Origin: Bacillus sp. es.034
GTDB taxonomy: Bacteria; Bacillota; Bacilli; Bacillales; Bacillaceae_B
DNA: 64,000 nucleotides
Assembly (NCBI RefSeq): GCF_002563655.1
Contig: NZ_PDIY01000001.1
Span: forward strand, 3,508,001-3,572,000
Reading direction: 5' to 3'
Position 1 is the stretch's first letter; each line of letters begins with the position of its first letter. Below, piece after piece: positions 9,499-18,536 of this stretch. The translations under genes were made by a program, and so were the position numbers. The notes under the pieces were generated by a model. It ran no database searches. It was given only the letters and a program-made list of their open reading frames with translations, and had not been told where the DNA came from.

Positions 9499-9783
9499 TG
9501 TATCGGGGGATTGTTTCGGTTCCTGAAGCTGTCCTTGAATGTAATGGCTGTCTTTATATCTGACAAGAATGACGTCTTCCCCAATCTTTACGATACTGCT
9601 CCATGGAATCACGATATCTTCGTCTTTTCCGAAAAACCCCAATATCTTTCCACCAGTGCCTATCACGATCGCCTCGATTCTTCCAGTATCCAGATTGATC
9701 TCTATGTCACCGATATTCCCCAATTTCCGCCCATCTGAAATACTGACAACATCCTTCACCTGGAATTCTGATATACGCACCAA
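9496..9783 (-). CDS. ylmC: YlmC/YmxH family PRC-barrel protein
   Basis: Small PRC-barrel-like protein (95 aa) of the sporulation-associated YlmC/YmxH family; function not established. Core motifs are ISEFQVKDVVSISDGRKLGN near residues 4-23, DIEINLDTGRIEA, and IPWSSIVKIGEDVILV. The TTG at 9783, six bases after GAGGGTG, matches where the family begins (a GTG at 9780 is equally possible). An in-frame ATG at 9855 would add 24 residues that do not resemble the family. It is followed by ylmD and preceded by a repeat-filled spacer up to sigG. Confidence 0.85.
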   Translation of the reverse strand: MVRISEFQVKDVVSISDGRKLGNIGDIEINLDTGRIEAIVIGTGGKILGFFGKDEDIVIPWSSIVKIGEDVILVRYKDSHYIQGQLQEPKQSPDT

Positions 9784-9879
9784 ATTCTTCACCCTCTTTT
9801 CATGTTGATTTTTGATCGGTTCTTCACTTTGAATGCATACAGGTATACTCTTCACCTTTTAAAAGTAGATATTATCATT

Positions 9880-9934
9880 GTATGCAACATAGAAAAAAGG
9901 CAGACCTTCCCGAGGGAAATCGGCCTTTTTCTAT
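9880..9934. repeat. Divergent hairpin module at the left edge of the repeat array
   Basis: The sequence CATAGAAAAAAGGC...GAGGGAAATCGGCCTTTTTCTATG forms an inverted repeat. It occupies the same position relative to CTTGTCGCC as the ACAACTG and CATAAG hairpins in the array, so it looks like a third sequence variant of the hairpin module. It could also act as a terminator-like structure. Confidence 0.6.
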
Positions 9935-10338
9935 GCTTGTCGCCTCTGGGTAAAGCCCTTCCGCTTTTCTCTGTCCAGCTCCGGCGGCTTGCCCCTCGAG
10001 GTCACAACTGAAAAATCCCATAAGGCAAAAAGCGCCTTTTGGGATTTTCCTGTTGTGCTTGTCGGGGCTGAACGAGCCGCCTCCGCTTTTCGTTGTCCAG
10101 CTGCAGGGCTTAGAGGCTCGAGGTCATAAGTCAAACCACCCAAAAAGGCAAAGTGCGCCTTTCCGGATGGTTCGTCTTATGCTTGTCGCCTCTGGGCAAA
10201 GCCCTTCCGCTTTTCGTTTGTCCAGCTACGGCGGCTAGCCCCTCGAGGTCACAACTGAAAAATCCCATAAGGCAAAAAGCGCCTTTTGGGATTTTCCTGT
10301 TGTGCTTGTCGGGGCTGGACGAGCCGCCTCCGCTTTTC
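9930..10338. repeat. GC-rich palindromic intergenic repeat array (about 1.65 copies of a 247-bp unit)
   Basis: The stretch between ylmC and sigG is built from short modules. Modules include CTTGTCGCCTCTGGG, CCGCTTTTCGTTTGTCCAGCT, CCCCTCGAGGTC, a hairpin ACAACTGAAAAATCCC...GGGATTTTCCTGTTGT, and a second hairpin CATAAG...CTTATG. The block at about 9936-10090 recurs at 10182-10338 with an offset of 246-247 bases, and the first hairpin is identical in both. The repeat runs to within four bases of the sigG stop. It has no coding frame of its own. The same element occurs inverted at 57299-57443. Confidence 0.85.
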
Positions 10339-10341
10339 TAC

Positions 10342-11118
10342 TTACTGAATATTTTTGTTCATTTGTTTGATTGCTGCTTTTTCCAGTCTTGATACTTGGG
10401 CTTGGGAGATTCCGATTTCATCTGCGACTTCCATTTGGGTTTTCCCTTGAAAGAAGCGTTTGCTGATAATGAGTTTCTCACGATCATTTAATCGCCTCAT
10501 TCCTTCTTGAAGGGCAATTTCTTCGATCCAGTGGAAATCGCGATTCTTTTCGTCGCTTAGTTGATCCATAACGAATATGGGGTCTCCTCCATCATTATAG
10601 ATGGGTTCAAACAGCGAAACGGGGTCTTGTATGGCATCCAGTGCGAATACGATTTCTTCATGTGATACATCAAGAACTTTGGCTATTTCTTCCGCAGTCG
10701 GCTCCTTGGATGTCTCACCCATTAATTTCTCCCTTACTTGCAGAGCTTTGTACGCAATATCCCGCAGTGAACGGGACACCCTTATCGGGTTATTATCCCT
10801 CAAATATCGACGGATTTCCCCAATGATCATCGGTACCGCGTATGTAGAGAATCGAACGTTTTGACCCAAATCAAAATTATCGATGGATTTCATTAATCCG
10901 ATACACCCTACTTGAAATAAATCATCAACATACTCACCACGGTTATTAAAGCGTTGAATTACACTTAAGACGAGGCGTAAATTTCCGTTGACCAGTTTTT
11001 CCCTCGCGGAGATATCACCCGCTTGCATTTCCTTGAATAAAATTCTCATTTCATCATTTTTTAGTACTGGTAATTTGGACGTATCCACACCACAAATCTC
11101 GACTTTATTACGTGTCAT
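10342..11118 (-). CDS. sigG: RNA polymerase sporulation sigma factor G
   Basis: Late forespore-specific sigma-70 family factor (258 aa; the B. subtilis protein is 260). It carries the sigma-G N-terminus TRNKVEICGVDTSKLPVLKN, region 2 (RYFSTYAVPMIIGEIRRYLR-type, here VRFSTYAVPMIIGEIRRYLR), and the region 4 helix-turn-helix near the C-terminus (MEVADEIGISQAQVSRLEK). The ATG at 11118 has AAGGAGGGGAAAGA immediately upstream; a longer start at 11190 is rejected because it overlaps the putative sigma-F/G promoter. It follows sigE but has a terminator between them and its own promoter, as in B. subtilis where expression is restricted to the forespore. Confidence 0.97.
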   Translation of the reverse strand: MTRNKVEICGVDTSKLPVLKNDEMRILFKEMQAGDISAREKLVNGNLRLVLSVIQRFNNRGEYVDDLFQVGCIGLMKSIDNFDLGQNVRFSTYAVPMIIGEIRRYLRDNNPIRVSRSLRDIAYKALQVREKLMGETSKEPTAEEIAKVLDVSHEEIVFALDAIQDPVSLFEPIYNDGGDPIFVMDQLSDEKNRDFHWIEEIALQEGMRRLNDREKLIISKRFFQGKTQMEVADEIGISQAQVSRLEKAAIKQMNKNIQ

Positions 11119-11154
11119 TCTTTCCCCTCCTTGTAGGAGCTGCTGTACAAAATT

Positions 11155-11183
11155 CAGTATTTCCTTGAAGAGGAAAAATATGC
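11155..11183 (-). promoter_or_regulatory. Candidate forespore (sigma-F/G-type) promoter of sigG
   Basis: On the minus strand GCATA (11179-11183) is followed after 14 bases by GGAAATACTG (11155-11164). This resembles the sigma-F pattern GYWTA and GGnrAnAnT, with spacing one or two bases short. It lies about 40 bases before the sigG ATG. Confidence 0.4.
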
Positions 11184-11276
11184 ATTTCATTCTGACAGGC
11201 AGTGGCGGGTGCGTTCCAAATCCCTTACGAGAACTGATTCAATAAGCTAAAAAATTTTTTAATTCCCGGCCATATT

Positions 11277-11312
11277 AAAAAGCTGACCTTTTCAATTGAA
11301 AAAGTCAGCTTT
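11277..11312 (-). terminator. Terminator after sigE
   Basis: On the minus strand AAAGCTGAC...GTCAGCTTTTT forms a hairpin just after the sigE stop. It separates spoIIGA-sigE from sigG. Confidence 0.85.
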
Positions 11313-11317
11313 AAAGG

Positions 11318-12037
11318 TCAAACCATTTTATTGAATTCCTTCTTTAATCGCTTAATAATCCTTTTTTCCAAACGGGAAATATAGGACTGGGAAATCCCAA
11401 GCATATCAGCCACATCTTTCTGGGTTTTTTCTTCTTCCCCCATCAATCCGAATCGAAGCTCCATAATTTGTTTCTCACGATCAGTTAGCTGATGCAGGGC
11501 ATTAAAGAGTAATTTTTTATCCACTGTTGCTTCAAGGTCTTTTGTAATGATGTCTTCATCCGTCCCAAGAACATCTGATAACAGCAATTCATTTCCATCC
11601 CAATCGATATTGAGAGGTTCGTCAAATGAGACTTCCGAACGGATTTTGTTGTTCCTTCTTAAGTACATCAGAATTTCATTCTCTATACACCTTGATGCGT
11701 AGGTCGCCAACTTGATTTTTTTTTCGGGATTGAAGGTATTGACTGCTTTAATAAGGCCGATGGTGCCGATACTGATCAGATCTTCTATATTGATGCCTGT
11801 GTTTTCAAACTTTCGGGCGATATATACTACCAGTCTTAAATTACGTTCTATCAATAAGGATCGCGCTGCCTTATCACCTTTAGGCAATTTATTGAGGAGG
11901 ACTTCTTCCTCTTCCTTTGTCAACGGTGGAGGGAGCGCTTCACTACCACCTATGTAGTAAATTTCATCTGTCTTCAGACCCAGCTTGATTAACAGTTTGT
12001 ACCAATAATATAAAAACTTGAATTTGAATTTTTTCAT
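11318..12037 (-). CDS. sigE: RNA polymerase sporulation sigma factor E (pro-sigma-E)
   Basis: First mother-cell-specific sigma factor, made as an inactive membrane-associated precursor. It is 239 aa, the same length as in B. subtilis. The amphipathic pro-sequence ([20 protein letters not shown]) is followed by the cleavage neighbourhood DEIYYIGG near residues 25-32, where SpoIIGA cuts. Region 2 ([22 protein letters not shown]) and region 4 ([20 protein letters not shown]) are intact. ATG start after AGAAGGGGGAGCAACA. Second gene of the spoIIG operon, 53 bases after spoIIGA. Confidence 0.98.
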   Translation of the reverse strand: MKKFKFKFLYYWYKLLIKLGLKTDEIYYIGGSEALPPPLTKEEEEVLLNKLPKGDKAARSLLIERNLRLVVYIARKFENTGINIEDLISIGTIGLIKAVNTFNPEKKIKLATYASRCIENEILMYLRRNNKIRSEVSFDEPLNIDWDGNELLLSDVLGTDEDIITKDLEATVDKKLLFNALHQLTDREKQIMELRFGLMGEEEKTQKDVADMLGISQSYISRLEKRIIKRLKKEFNKMV

Positions 12038-12090
12038 TGTTGCTCCCCCTTCTATTTCTTTAAATTGTGAGTATAGTAGTAATAATTGAT

Positions 12091-13017
12091 TTACGAAACG
12101 TTAAGCACGGGTTTTCTTGCAGCCATTTTAGGATGGACGATTGCCCCGAAATTGCCATCGGCAGATAAAGGTTCCTCCCTAAAGGAAACTAACCCATTTG
12201 GTATGGTCCATTCTGCTTCATGATCACTGAGTATCAGTGAATCAGGCTTTATCGCTGCCAGAAGCTGACTGCTTCTTCCAACCGATTGTGCAGGAACAAT
12301 TCGCATCCTGTCAGACCAGCGGGTATCGATCTGTTTCTCACCCGAAAAAATGTCATCTACATCATGGCAAAGTGCCTTCATTACATCCGGAATCTCACCC
12401 TCTATTTCAGCAATGGATAGAATCATCACCGGACTTTTTGAAATGGGATCCTGAAGTTGATTCCCACTGTCCACAAGACCGTTTACAGTACAATGGAAAT
12501 CATCGATCTGGATCTTGACTTTCAAGAGCTGATCATACTGGAGCTTCACATGCTCGATACTATCCACCCTCCCCTTAGAAAAGTACCAGGAAAGCGGCAG
12601 GGCGAGCATCACAAATACCCAGCTTATCGGGTCACCAAATCCGCGTATGCTTGCAAGCAACATGGATGATTCCGTACTTGGATCGAAGCTGATAAAATAA
12701 TGAGTCCCAATTAATATCCCACCCGTAAAAAAGGTGACGAAATAAAACATAAGAAGATTTGACATATAGTAGCGAAATCTTCTATAGCCAAAAGCTGAAT
12801 ACACCATGACAACGGAAAATAATAACTTGACTAAGGGGTTTCCTGTAAAGTGAGCAACTGGTGAAAAAGCGAGGAGAATAATGACTGAGCCTATCAGACT
12901 CCCGATACCTATTCTCCAGAGGGCGTATTGTCTCTTTAAGATGATTCCTGTTAACCATAATAAGAAAAAGTCTACTAACAGATTTAACAACCAAATGACA
13001 TCCAAGTATAAAGTCAA
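12091..13017 (-). CDS. spoIIGA: Pro-sigma-E processing aspartic peptidase SpoIIGA
   Basis: Membrane protease (308 aa) that cleaves pro-sigma-E after a signal from the forespore protein SpoIIR. The N-terminal half has five hydrophobic segments. The C-terminal half is a retropepsin-like domain with the catalytic motif VDSGN near residue 180 and forms active dimers. The TTG start follows AAGGAGGGTAGAGA. It sits between ftsZ and sigE; the protease gene bpr found here in B. subtilis is absent. A Spo0A-type promoter lies about 65 bases upstream. Confidence 0.96.
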   Translation of the reverse strand: MTLYLDVIWLLNLLVDFFLLWLTGIILKRQYALWRIGIGSLIGSVIILLAFSPVAHFTGNPLVKLLFSVVMVYSAFGYRRFRYYMSNLLMFYFVTFFTGGILIGTHYFISFDPSTESSMLLASIRGFGDPISWVFVMLALPLSWYFSKGRVDSIEHVKLQYDQLLKVKIQIDDFHCTVNGLVDSGNQLQDPISKSPVMILSIAEIEGEIPDVMKALCHDVDDIFSGEKQIDTRWSDRMRIVPAQSVGRSSQLLAAIKPDSLILSDHEAEWTIPNGLVSFREEPLSADGNFGAIVHPKMAARKPVLNVS

Positions 13018-13080
13018 TCTCTACCCTCCTTTTAACACCTCACAATTCGATTCTGATAAAGACCGGAATGACTTATCAGA

Positions 13081-13113
13081 AGTATATCGTACATCCTTTT
13101 TAAAGGTTGTCAT
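13081..13113 (-). promoter_or_regulatory. Candidate Spo0A-activated spoIIG promoter with long spacer
   Basis: On the minus strand ATGACA (13108-13113) and TATACT (13081-13086) are separated by 21 bases. The B. subtilis spoIIG promoter also has an over-long spacer (22 bases) and depends on Spo0A bound near the -35. I do not see a perfect TGTCGAA box, so Spo0A binding is inferred from the spacer and gene. Confidence 0.55.
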
Positions 13114-13244
13114 TTTTTGTATGCTCCCACGGAAAAGTTTTCGGAGAAATGAACGAAAAATGTCAGTAAATATGGATGCAACTGATCCCTCCAAAATATG
13201 GTTTACAGATTGCATCCAGGCAAAAAAATATCCCATAGAAACAA

Positions 13245-13277
13245 GAATCCCCCAAGGCTTCATGCCTTGGGGGATTC
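13245..13277 (-). terminator. Terminator after ftsZ
   Basis: Strong hairpin GAATCCCCCAAGGC-ATGA-AGCCTTGGGGGATTC with a short T-rich tail on the minus strand, 18 bases after the ftsZ stop. Confidence 0.85.
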
Positions 13278-13294
13278 TTATTTTTATTCCATTA

Positions 13295-14458
13295 TTAACG
13301 ACGACGGTTTCTATTGCGAAGGAAGGTTGGAATGTCCAATGTTTCTTCCGCACCTTGATTTGAAGATGTTCTCACAGGCTCTTGCTGTTGAGGCTGCTCT
13401 TCACGTTTAGGCTGTTCCCGTTTCACCGATTGGCTTGGGTTGGGACTTTGATTTGGTTTCATCCCACCGAACGTTGGTCGGGTCTGTTTCGGAGGTTGAA
13501 TGACCTCTTCATTAAAACCGGTTGCAATGACGGTAACGATGATATCATCTTTTAAATCTTCGTTGATGACAGAACCGAAGATCATATTTACTTCTTGATC
13601 AGATGCAGAAGCTACAATATCAGCAGCTTCCTGAACTTCGTAAAGGCTTAATGAAGTCCCACCAGTGATATTCATAAGGACGCCCTGAGCTCCATCGATG
13701 GATGTCTCAAGCAAAGGACTTGAAACTGCCTTTTTCGCTGCTTCAGTTGCACGGTTCTCCCCGGATGCTGCACCGATACCCATTAGGGCTGAACCTTTGT
13801 TAGACATGATTGTCTTAACATCTGCAAAGTCCAGGTTGATCAGACCAGGTGTAGCGATAAGATCCGAGATACCTTGTACACCTTGACGCAGGACATTATC
13901 AGCTTCACGGAAAGCTTCAAGCATCGGAGTACTCTTATCTACGATTTCCAGAAGGCGATCGTTTGGAATGACAATAAGAGTGTCCACGCCTTCTTTCATA
14001 GCAGCGATGCCACCGCTTGCCTGATTTGAACGCTTTCTGCCTTCAAATGTAAACGGGCGCGTAACGACACCGACCGTCAATGCGCCGATTTCGCGGGCAA
14101 TTTGGGCAATGACCGGAGCTGCACCAGTACCGGTTCCTCCACCCATTCCGGCAGTGACAAATACCATATCTGCTCCTCTAAGTGCCTCTTCAATCTGCTC
14201 TTTACTCTCTTCAGCAGCTTTTTTACCTACTTCAGGATTCGCACCTGCTCCTAATCCCCTGGTTAATTTGCCACCGATTTGCATCTTTATCTCAGCTTTT
14301 GATAGATTCAAAGCCTGTGCATCCGTGTTGACTGCGATAAATTCAACACCTTGTACGCCGTGCTCGATCATGCGGTTTACGGCGTTGTTTCCTCCGCCAC
14401 CGACACCAATAACTTTTATTGTCGCTAATGAATCTAAATTTGTATCAAACTCCAACAT
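13295..14458 (-). CDS. ftsZ: Cell division GTPase FtsZ
   Basis: Tubulin-like GTPase (387 aa) that forms the Z-ring. It shows the nucleotide site [13 protein letters not shown] near residue 18, the tubulin signature [10 protein letters not shown] near 104-113, the synergy-loop residues [11 protein letters not shown] near 206-216, and a Gln/Pro/Arg-rich linker. The conserved C-terminal peptide [13 protein letters not shown] is the docking site for FtsA, SepF, EzrA and ZapA. ATG start with AGGAGGATTTGTC. It lies 41 bases after ftsA and shares its promoters. Confidence 0.99.
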   Translation of the reverse strand: MLEFDTNLDSLATIKVIGVGGGGNNAVNRMIEHGVQGVEFIAVNTDAQALNLSKAEIKMQIGGKLTRGLGAGANPEVGKKAAEESKEQIEEALRGADMVFVTAGMGGGTGTGAAPVIAQIAREIGALTVGVVTRPFTFEGRKRSNQASGGIAAMKEGVDTLIVIPNDRLLEIVDKSTPMLEAFREADNVLRQGVQGISDLIATPGLINLDFADVKTIMSNKGSALMGIGAASGENRATEAAKKAVSSPLLETSIDGAQGVLMNITGGTSLSLYEVQEAADIVASASDQEVNMIFGSVINEDLKDDIIVTVIATGFNEEVIQPPKQTRPTFGGMKPNQSPNPSQSVKREQPKREEQPQQQEPVRTSSNQGAEETLDIPTFLRNRNRRR

Positions 14459-14499
14459 GACAAATCCTCCTAACTCGTCGAATCTATGGATTCCTTTAT

Positions 14500-15798
14500 T
14501 TATTCAAAGAAGTATCCAAAGAACTTTTTCACTTTTGACATGGCCTTTTCATCTTCATGTTCTTCTTCTTTTATCTTTGCAGGCTTCGGCTTTTTATTCA
14601 CGGGTTTTGATTGACGCTTCTCAGCTGCCTCTACAGGCACTGGTTCCGCGCTTACAGATCTTCCTTGCAATCTAGCATTCTTTTGAGCGTATTTAATCAA
14701 TCCGACTGCTGTCGTATACTGGGGTTCCCGTACACCGATATAATCAGGAATTGCCACACGTACACGATTTTGGAAAACGATTTGTGCTAATTCTAACACA
14801 CCTGGAAGATTTGCTACACCACCAGTTAGAACATATCCACCTGGCAGGTCCCTGATTCCCAATCGTTTCAGCTCGTGGCTGATGAGGTCAAGGATCTCTT
14901 CAAGCCTTGCTTCTATGATATCAGAAATTTCTAATTGATTAAATTGCTGATGTTGATCACTGCCAATAATTGGCACGCTGAACACTTCATCTTCTGACGC
15001 ATGGTCATAGAATGCATGTCCATATTTTGTTTTGATTTTTTCAGCGTCGTCCGTTGAGGTCCGTAATCCGATCGACAAATCCTTCGTGATATGCTCCCCG
15101 CCAACGGGAAGCACGGTTGTCGCCTTCAGGTGTCCCTGTTCGAAAACGGCAATAGTCGTAGAACCGCCACCTATGTCGATGAGGGCAGCTCCCAGGTTCT
15201 TTTCATCCTTTGATAAAGCCACCGTACCTGCCGCTAAGGGCTGAAGGACGATATCGACAATTTCAAGGCCGGCTTTTTCTACACAACGGAGAGTATTATG
15301 TAAAATCGTCTTGGATCCCGTAATGATGGTGCCTTCCATTTCAAGCCGGACACCGATCATACCCCTGGGATCTGTAATCTCATCCAATCCATCCACGATG
15401 AACTGTCTTGGGATTACGTTGATGATTTCCCTTTCTGGAGGAATCGATACAACCTGGGCTGCATCCATCACTCTTAGAACGTCTTCATCGCCGATCTCCC
15501 TGTTATCACTCGACACTGCCACCACACCATGACAGGATTGAAGTGACACATGGTTTCCTGTTATCCCTACGATGACCTGGCTTATGGATAAACCGACCAT
15601 CCTTTCAGCTTGTTCAACTGCCTTCTTGATTGTATGAACAGTTTCGTCTATATCTACGATGGAACCTTTTCTGATTCCTTCTGAGTTCACATTTCCTACA
15701 CCGATTATGTTTAAGGAATCATTTGTCATTTCACCAATGATTACTTTCACTGTGGATGTACCGATGTCTAGGCTAACGTAAATTTCATTGCTGTTCAC
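14500..15798 (-). CDS. ftsA: Cell division protein FtsA
   Basis: Actin-like ATPase (432 aa) that anchors FtsZ to the membrane. The phosphate-1 motif [13 protein letters not shown] lies at residues 11-23, phosphate-2 [15 protein letters not shown] near 205, the adenosine motif [11 protein letters not shown] near 330, and a C-terminal amphipathic helix [13 protein letters not shown] targets the membrane. The GTG start follows AAGGAGGTGCCATAGA. A sigma-H-like promoter and a possible sigma-A -10 (TATACT, complement of 15861-15866) lie in the 116-base gap upstream. Confidence 0.98.
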   Translation of the reverse strand: MNSNEIYVSLDIGTSTVKVIIGEMTNDSLNIIGVGNVNSEGIRKGSIVDIDETVHTIKKAVEQAERMVGLSISQVIVGITGNHVSLQSCHGVVAVSSDNREIGDEDVLRVMDAAQVVSIPPEREIINVIPRQFIVDGLDEITDPRGMIGVRLEMEGTIITGSKTILHNTLRCVEKAGLEIVDIVLQPLAAGTVALSKDEKNLGAALIDIGGGSTTIAVFEQGHLKATTVLPVGGEHITKDLSIGLRTSTDDAEKIKTKYGHAFYDHASEDEVFSVPIIGSDQHQQFNQLEISDIIEARLEEILDLISHELKRLGIRDLPGGYVLTGGVANLPGVLELAQIVFQNRVRVAIPDYIGVREPQYTTAVGLIKYAQKNARLQGRSVSAEPVPVEAAEKRQSKPVNKKPKPAKIKEEEHEDEKAMSKVKKFFGYFFE

Positions 15799-15878
15799 TC
15801 TATGGCACCTCCTTAAAGAATGTTTATTTGGAACAACAATCCTAGAAAAACATTATTCTAAGTATATCTTAATATGAT

Positions 15879-15906
15879 ATTCGTCGTAACAAAAACGATT
15901 CCCTTT
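15879..15906 (-). promoter_or_regulatory. Probable sigma-H promoter for ftsA-ftsZ
   Basis: On the minus strand AAAGGGAAT (15898-15906), 12 bases, then GACGAAT (15879-15885). The sigma-H consensus is RNAGGAWWW, 11-12 bases, RNNGAAT; only one base differs. In B. subtilis ftsAZ has a sigma-H promoter that raises FtsZ for polar septation. Confidence 0.7.
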
Positions 15907-15913
15907 TAAAATT

Positions 15914-16276
15914 CTAATTTTTTTCTCTTTTTTCTTGATTATTTGACCAATTGCTTATTATTATTCTTCTAATCACTGCAATGTTTTGGAATAATCTTAC
16001 CCCAAAAGCAAAAACAGCCGCCAAATATAAGTCTACACCAAGATGTACGCCCAGAAAAGCTAAACTTGCTGCTAGTAAAATATTAAAAAAGAATCCAGAA
16101 ACAAAGACCTTGTCATCATAAATATTTTGGAGGTGGGCACGAATACCGCCAAATAATGTATCCAATGCTGCGAGGACCGCAATCGATAAATAATTGGAAT
16201 ACTCTTCTGGAATCCTAATATCTGTCAGAAGCCCGAGGACGACCCCTACTAGCAACCCTAAAACGGGAAGCCACAT
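15914..16276 (-). CDS. sbp: Small basic protein Sbp (DUF1290)
   Basis: Membrane protein (120 aa) of the DUF1290 family, with four hydrophobic segments and few charged loops (motif IPEEYSNYLSIAVLAALDTL near residues 23-42). Its position between ylxX and ftsA is conserved in bacilli. Function unknown; the division-cluster context is the only clue. It starts one base after the ylxX stop, indicating translational coupling. Confidence 0.9.
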   Translation of the reverse strand: MWLPVLGLLVGVVLGLLTDIRIPEEYSNYLSIAVLAALDTLFGGIRAHLQNIYDDKVFVSGFFFNILLAASLAFLGVHLGVDLYLAAVFAFGVRLFQNIAVIRRIIISNWSNNQEKREKN

Positions 16277-16277
16277 A

Positions 16278-17006
16278 TTATTCGTTCCCTCCCCTTTCCT
16301 TAACCGGTTCCATAAAACGGATCCGGATCGTATCTTTATATTCTGGAACCGTGAGCTTTTCTAAAGGCTTTGAGATGCTGACCCGGAGGTTATCGATAAA
16401 GAAGTCCTCAACGGATCTTGAAACCTGCATGCGGTTATACAGGTCCTTGGCTGCATTTACATCCTTGGTCAACACTCTGACTTCAAACGGTATTTTCTTT
16501 ATTGTATTACCGTCCACCTTCGTTTCACCATTGATATCCCGGATGACTGACGTATTGATCAGTCGATGTCCGTCAATCGCAATATCTACTGCATCATATT
16601 GATTCAGTTCATTTACAAGCCTCTCCAGAAGTTCGGGTGAGACATTCTGCACTTTTTCACCGAGAAGGATTTCCTCCATCGAAGGCTCTATCGTCAGGAT
16701 AAGACCCGGACCCGTTTTTTCCGTCAGACCCATTTCAGTCTTCAATTCCTCTAACGTTTGCTTTAATGCCTGCTCCGGGCTTGATTGCTGCTCGGTTTTA
16801 TACTGTTCCAGCTTCGCTTCCACAGAACGCGTTTCTGATAATAAGTTGGAATTGACTTCCTTTTCTTTCAGAAGCGCTTCCCTCAGTTCCCAGATATCTC
16901 TGGTATCCCGGACAACTGGCTCTTTGACAGTCTGGAACTGAATGGCAATCATAAACCCGATGATGACCGTAATGACGGTAAAGCTGATTTTAAGTTTGTT
17001 GTCCAT
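16278..17006 (-). CDS. ylxX: DUF881 family protein YlxX
   Basis: Membrane-anchored protein (242 aa). It has an N-terminal helix (about residues 7-24), a coiled-coil stretch (about 45-95), and a DUF881 domain (GLILTIEPSMEEILLGEKVQ near 105, AIDGHRLINTSVIRDI near 145). The extracytoplasmic C-terminal domain is predicted by topology. It is paralogous to ylxW just upstream. Function unknown; part of the divIB-ylxW-ylxX-sbp unit. Confidence 0.9.
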   Translation of the reverse strand: MDNKLKISFTVITVIIGFMIAIQFQTVKEPVVRDTRDIWELREALLKEKEVNSNLLSETRSVEAKLEQYKTEQQSSPEQALKQTLEELKTEMGLTEKTGPGLILTIEPSMEEILLGEKVQNVSPELLERLVNELNQYDAVDIAIDGHRLINTSVIRDINGETKVDGNTIKKIPFEVRVLTKDVNAAKDLYNRMQVSRSVEDFFIDNLRVSISKPLEKLTVPEYKDTIRIRFMEPVKERGGNE

Positions 17007-17065
17007 TTATTGCACCTTACTTTCGGGACCTGATCCTCGCCCGTATCGTTTACTTCAGAGCCGGC

Positions 17066-17761
17066 TCATGATTCACCAATCGTGGGTTCGAGGATGACCG
17101 AATTTTCTTTTTTCATCTCAAATATGATATTTTCATTCACCAACTGATCCTTCACCCCGCCGGTGATATTCATGGCGGAGGACAGCACTTCCGGATCTCC
17201 GATTGCCGTGATTTTGAACGGGGCAGGGTACTCGATGCCATCAATCTGGATGACAGGACCGTTACACAGTATGTATGAATCATGCTTAAGTCTTTGTCCG
17301 TTGATGGCTACCGCAGAGGCACCTGCTATATATAATTCATTAATCACCTTAAAGACGTGGTGTTCATGGACAATATAATTATTTGCGTTTTCTTCCTCCG
17401 GGTCATATTTTGCATCGGACAAGGTGACCGTCACCCCCGGCCCCTTCACTTTCGTTTTGCCTAAGTACATGCGGTACTTCTCGGCATCCTCTGCCAGGTT
17501 GAAATAAATTTGCTTCTCTTTGGAGAACTCCTTCTCCATATTGCCGACCTTCTCCTGTTTCTCATAAAGTTTTTCCTGCAGAGTATTATTCTTCTGCTGA
17601 TACTCGAGGATTTGATCTCTTAACGTTTCTTCCTGTTTCCATTGACCATCTGTCCGGCTCCCGAGCTCTTTTTGTTCGGTGTTTGCCAGACTGAATGAAA
17701 AAGCAAGGATGAAACCCAAAACCAGACATACAAGAGAGAGGACCACGTGCTTACCTCTCAC
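17066..17761 (-). CDS. ylxW: DUF881 family protein YlxW
   Basis: Paralogue of YlxX (231 aa) with an N-terminal membrane helix (about residues 5-24), a long coiled coil (about 40-95), and a DUF881 domain holding GPGVTVTLSDAKYDP and GASAVAINGQRLKHDSYI. The GTG at 17761 (MRGKHVVLS) follows AAGAGG by six bases and aligns with the family start; it overlaps the end of divIB by 11 bases. An upstream ATG at 17800 would add a 13-residue basic extension with no ribosome binding site. Function unknown. Confidence 0.88.
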   Translation of the reverse strand: MRGKHVVLSLVCLVLGFILAFSFSLANTEQKELGSRTDGQWKQEETLRDQILEYQQKNNTLQEKLYEKQEKVGNMEKEFSKEKQIYFNLAEDAEKYRMYLGKTKVKGPGVTVTLSDAKYDPEEENANNYIVHEHHVFKVINELYIAGASAVAINGQRLKHDSYILCNGPVIQIDGIEYPAPFKITAIGDPEVLSSAMNITGGVKDQLVNENIIFEMKKENSVILEPTIGES

Positions 17762-18536
17762 CTTCATCCTCTTCATTCGTTTGTTCACCTTCCGTTTCAT
17801 ATGCTCTGAAATAAGAACCGACCTCTAAGTCAATGACCCCTTTTACCGAAGGATCTAATTGGCTGACGATCGAAGGATAATGCACCATCTTTTCGGAGAA
17901 GCTCCGGATGGTCGCACTCACTTCGAATCCATCATTCATAAATAGAGTCAAGTGATATTGGTCTGTCTTCTTGGGGACGAGGTTGATCTCCGAGATGAGA
18001 TGCTGCACTTCTTTCGGAAGTTCCCCTAATTCGTTCACCATTTTGACCAGGACCTTATCTTCTTCGAATCCCCTCAATAAAGGTGCATCCACAGGAATCG
18101 ATTCGGTCCCTTTATCCAAGACCTTCCCATTTTCCAAAATGACAAAAAATTTATTCCCTTTTGAGAGATATGCTTTTTTATCATATTCTTTAACGGTAAT
18201 GTTGAATGAATTCGGAAAGGACAATTCTACTTTTGCATCCTTTACTTCAGGTAGTTTCTTTAATCGCTCGACCGTTTTCTCTTTGCTTACACTCCACACA
18301 TTCATACCTTTGTCAATTCCACTTTTTTGAAGAACCGTCTTATTTGATATAAGTTCATTCCCATGAACGGACACTGTGTTTACATGACTCAAGGGCGATT
18401 GAAAGTATACAACCGACAATATCATCAGAAAGAATAAAGAAAGTAAAAACAGGAGCCTGCGGTTTGCTTTCTTTTTTCGGTGTTGTTTTAGTTTAGGAAT
18501 ACGATCTTCAATGGAAACAACATTTTCTTTTTTCAT
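17751..18536 (-). CDS. divIB: Cell division protein DivIB/FtsQ
   Basis: Bitopic membrane protein (261 aa) of the division complex with FtsL and DivIC. A basic cytoplasmic N-terminus precedes a transmembrane helix (about residues 29-46). Next are a POTRA domain (VNTVSVHGNELISNKTVLQK near 52-71) and a beta domain ending near 235, with an acidic tail (GEQTNEEDEGER). ATG start after TTGAGGAGAA. In B. subtilis murB lies immediately upstream; here a 0.6-kb gene-free stretch separates divIB from spoVE. Confidence 0.96.
   Translation of the reverse strand: MKKENVVSIEDRIPKLKQHRKKKANRRLLFLLSLFFLMILSVVYFQSPLSHVNTVSVHGNELISNKTVLQKSGIDKGMNVWSVSKEKTVERLKKLPEVKDAKVELSFPNSFNITVKEYDKKAYLSKGNKFFVILENGKVLDKGTESIPVDAPLLRGFEEDKVLVKMVNELGELPKEVQHLISEINLVPKKTDQYHLTLFMNDGFEVSATIRSFSEKMVHYPSIVSQLDPSVKGVIDLEVGSYFRAYETEGEQTNEEDEGER

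Noticed and set aside
9880..10338. CRISPR-like array
   Set aside because: The modules are long, imperfect and palindromic, spacers are not unique or of constant length, and there are no cas genes in the window.
9931..10392. Several open frames of 60-80 codons in the repeat array next to sigG
   Set aside because: They are frame-open only because the repeat is GC-rich and lacks stops; they repeat with the array and have no start sites or protein-like composition.
10342..12037. Two similar sigma factor genes in tandem, considered as a recent duplication
   Set aside because: They are the ancient sporulation paralogues sigE and sigG with distinct N-termini, present side by side in all Bacillus-type spore formers.
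13021..13353. An open frame of 110 codons overlapping the end of ftsZ and reaching the spoIIGA start
   Set aside because: It runs through the ftsZ terminator palindrome and the spoIIGA promoter, has no ribosome binding site, and overlaps ftsZ codons in another frame.
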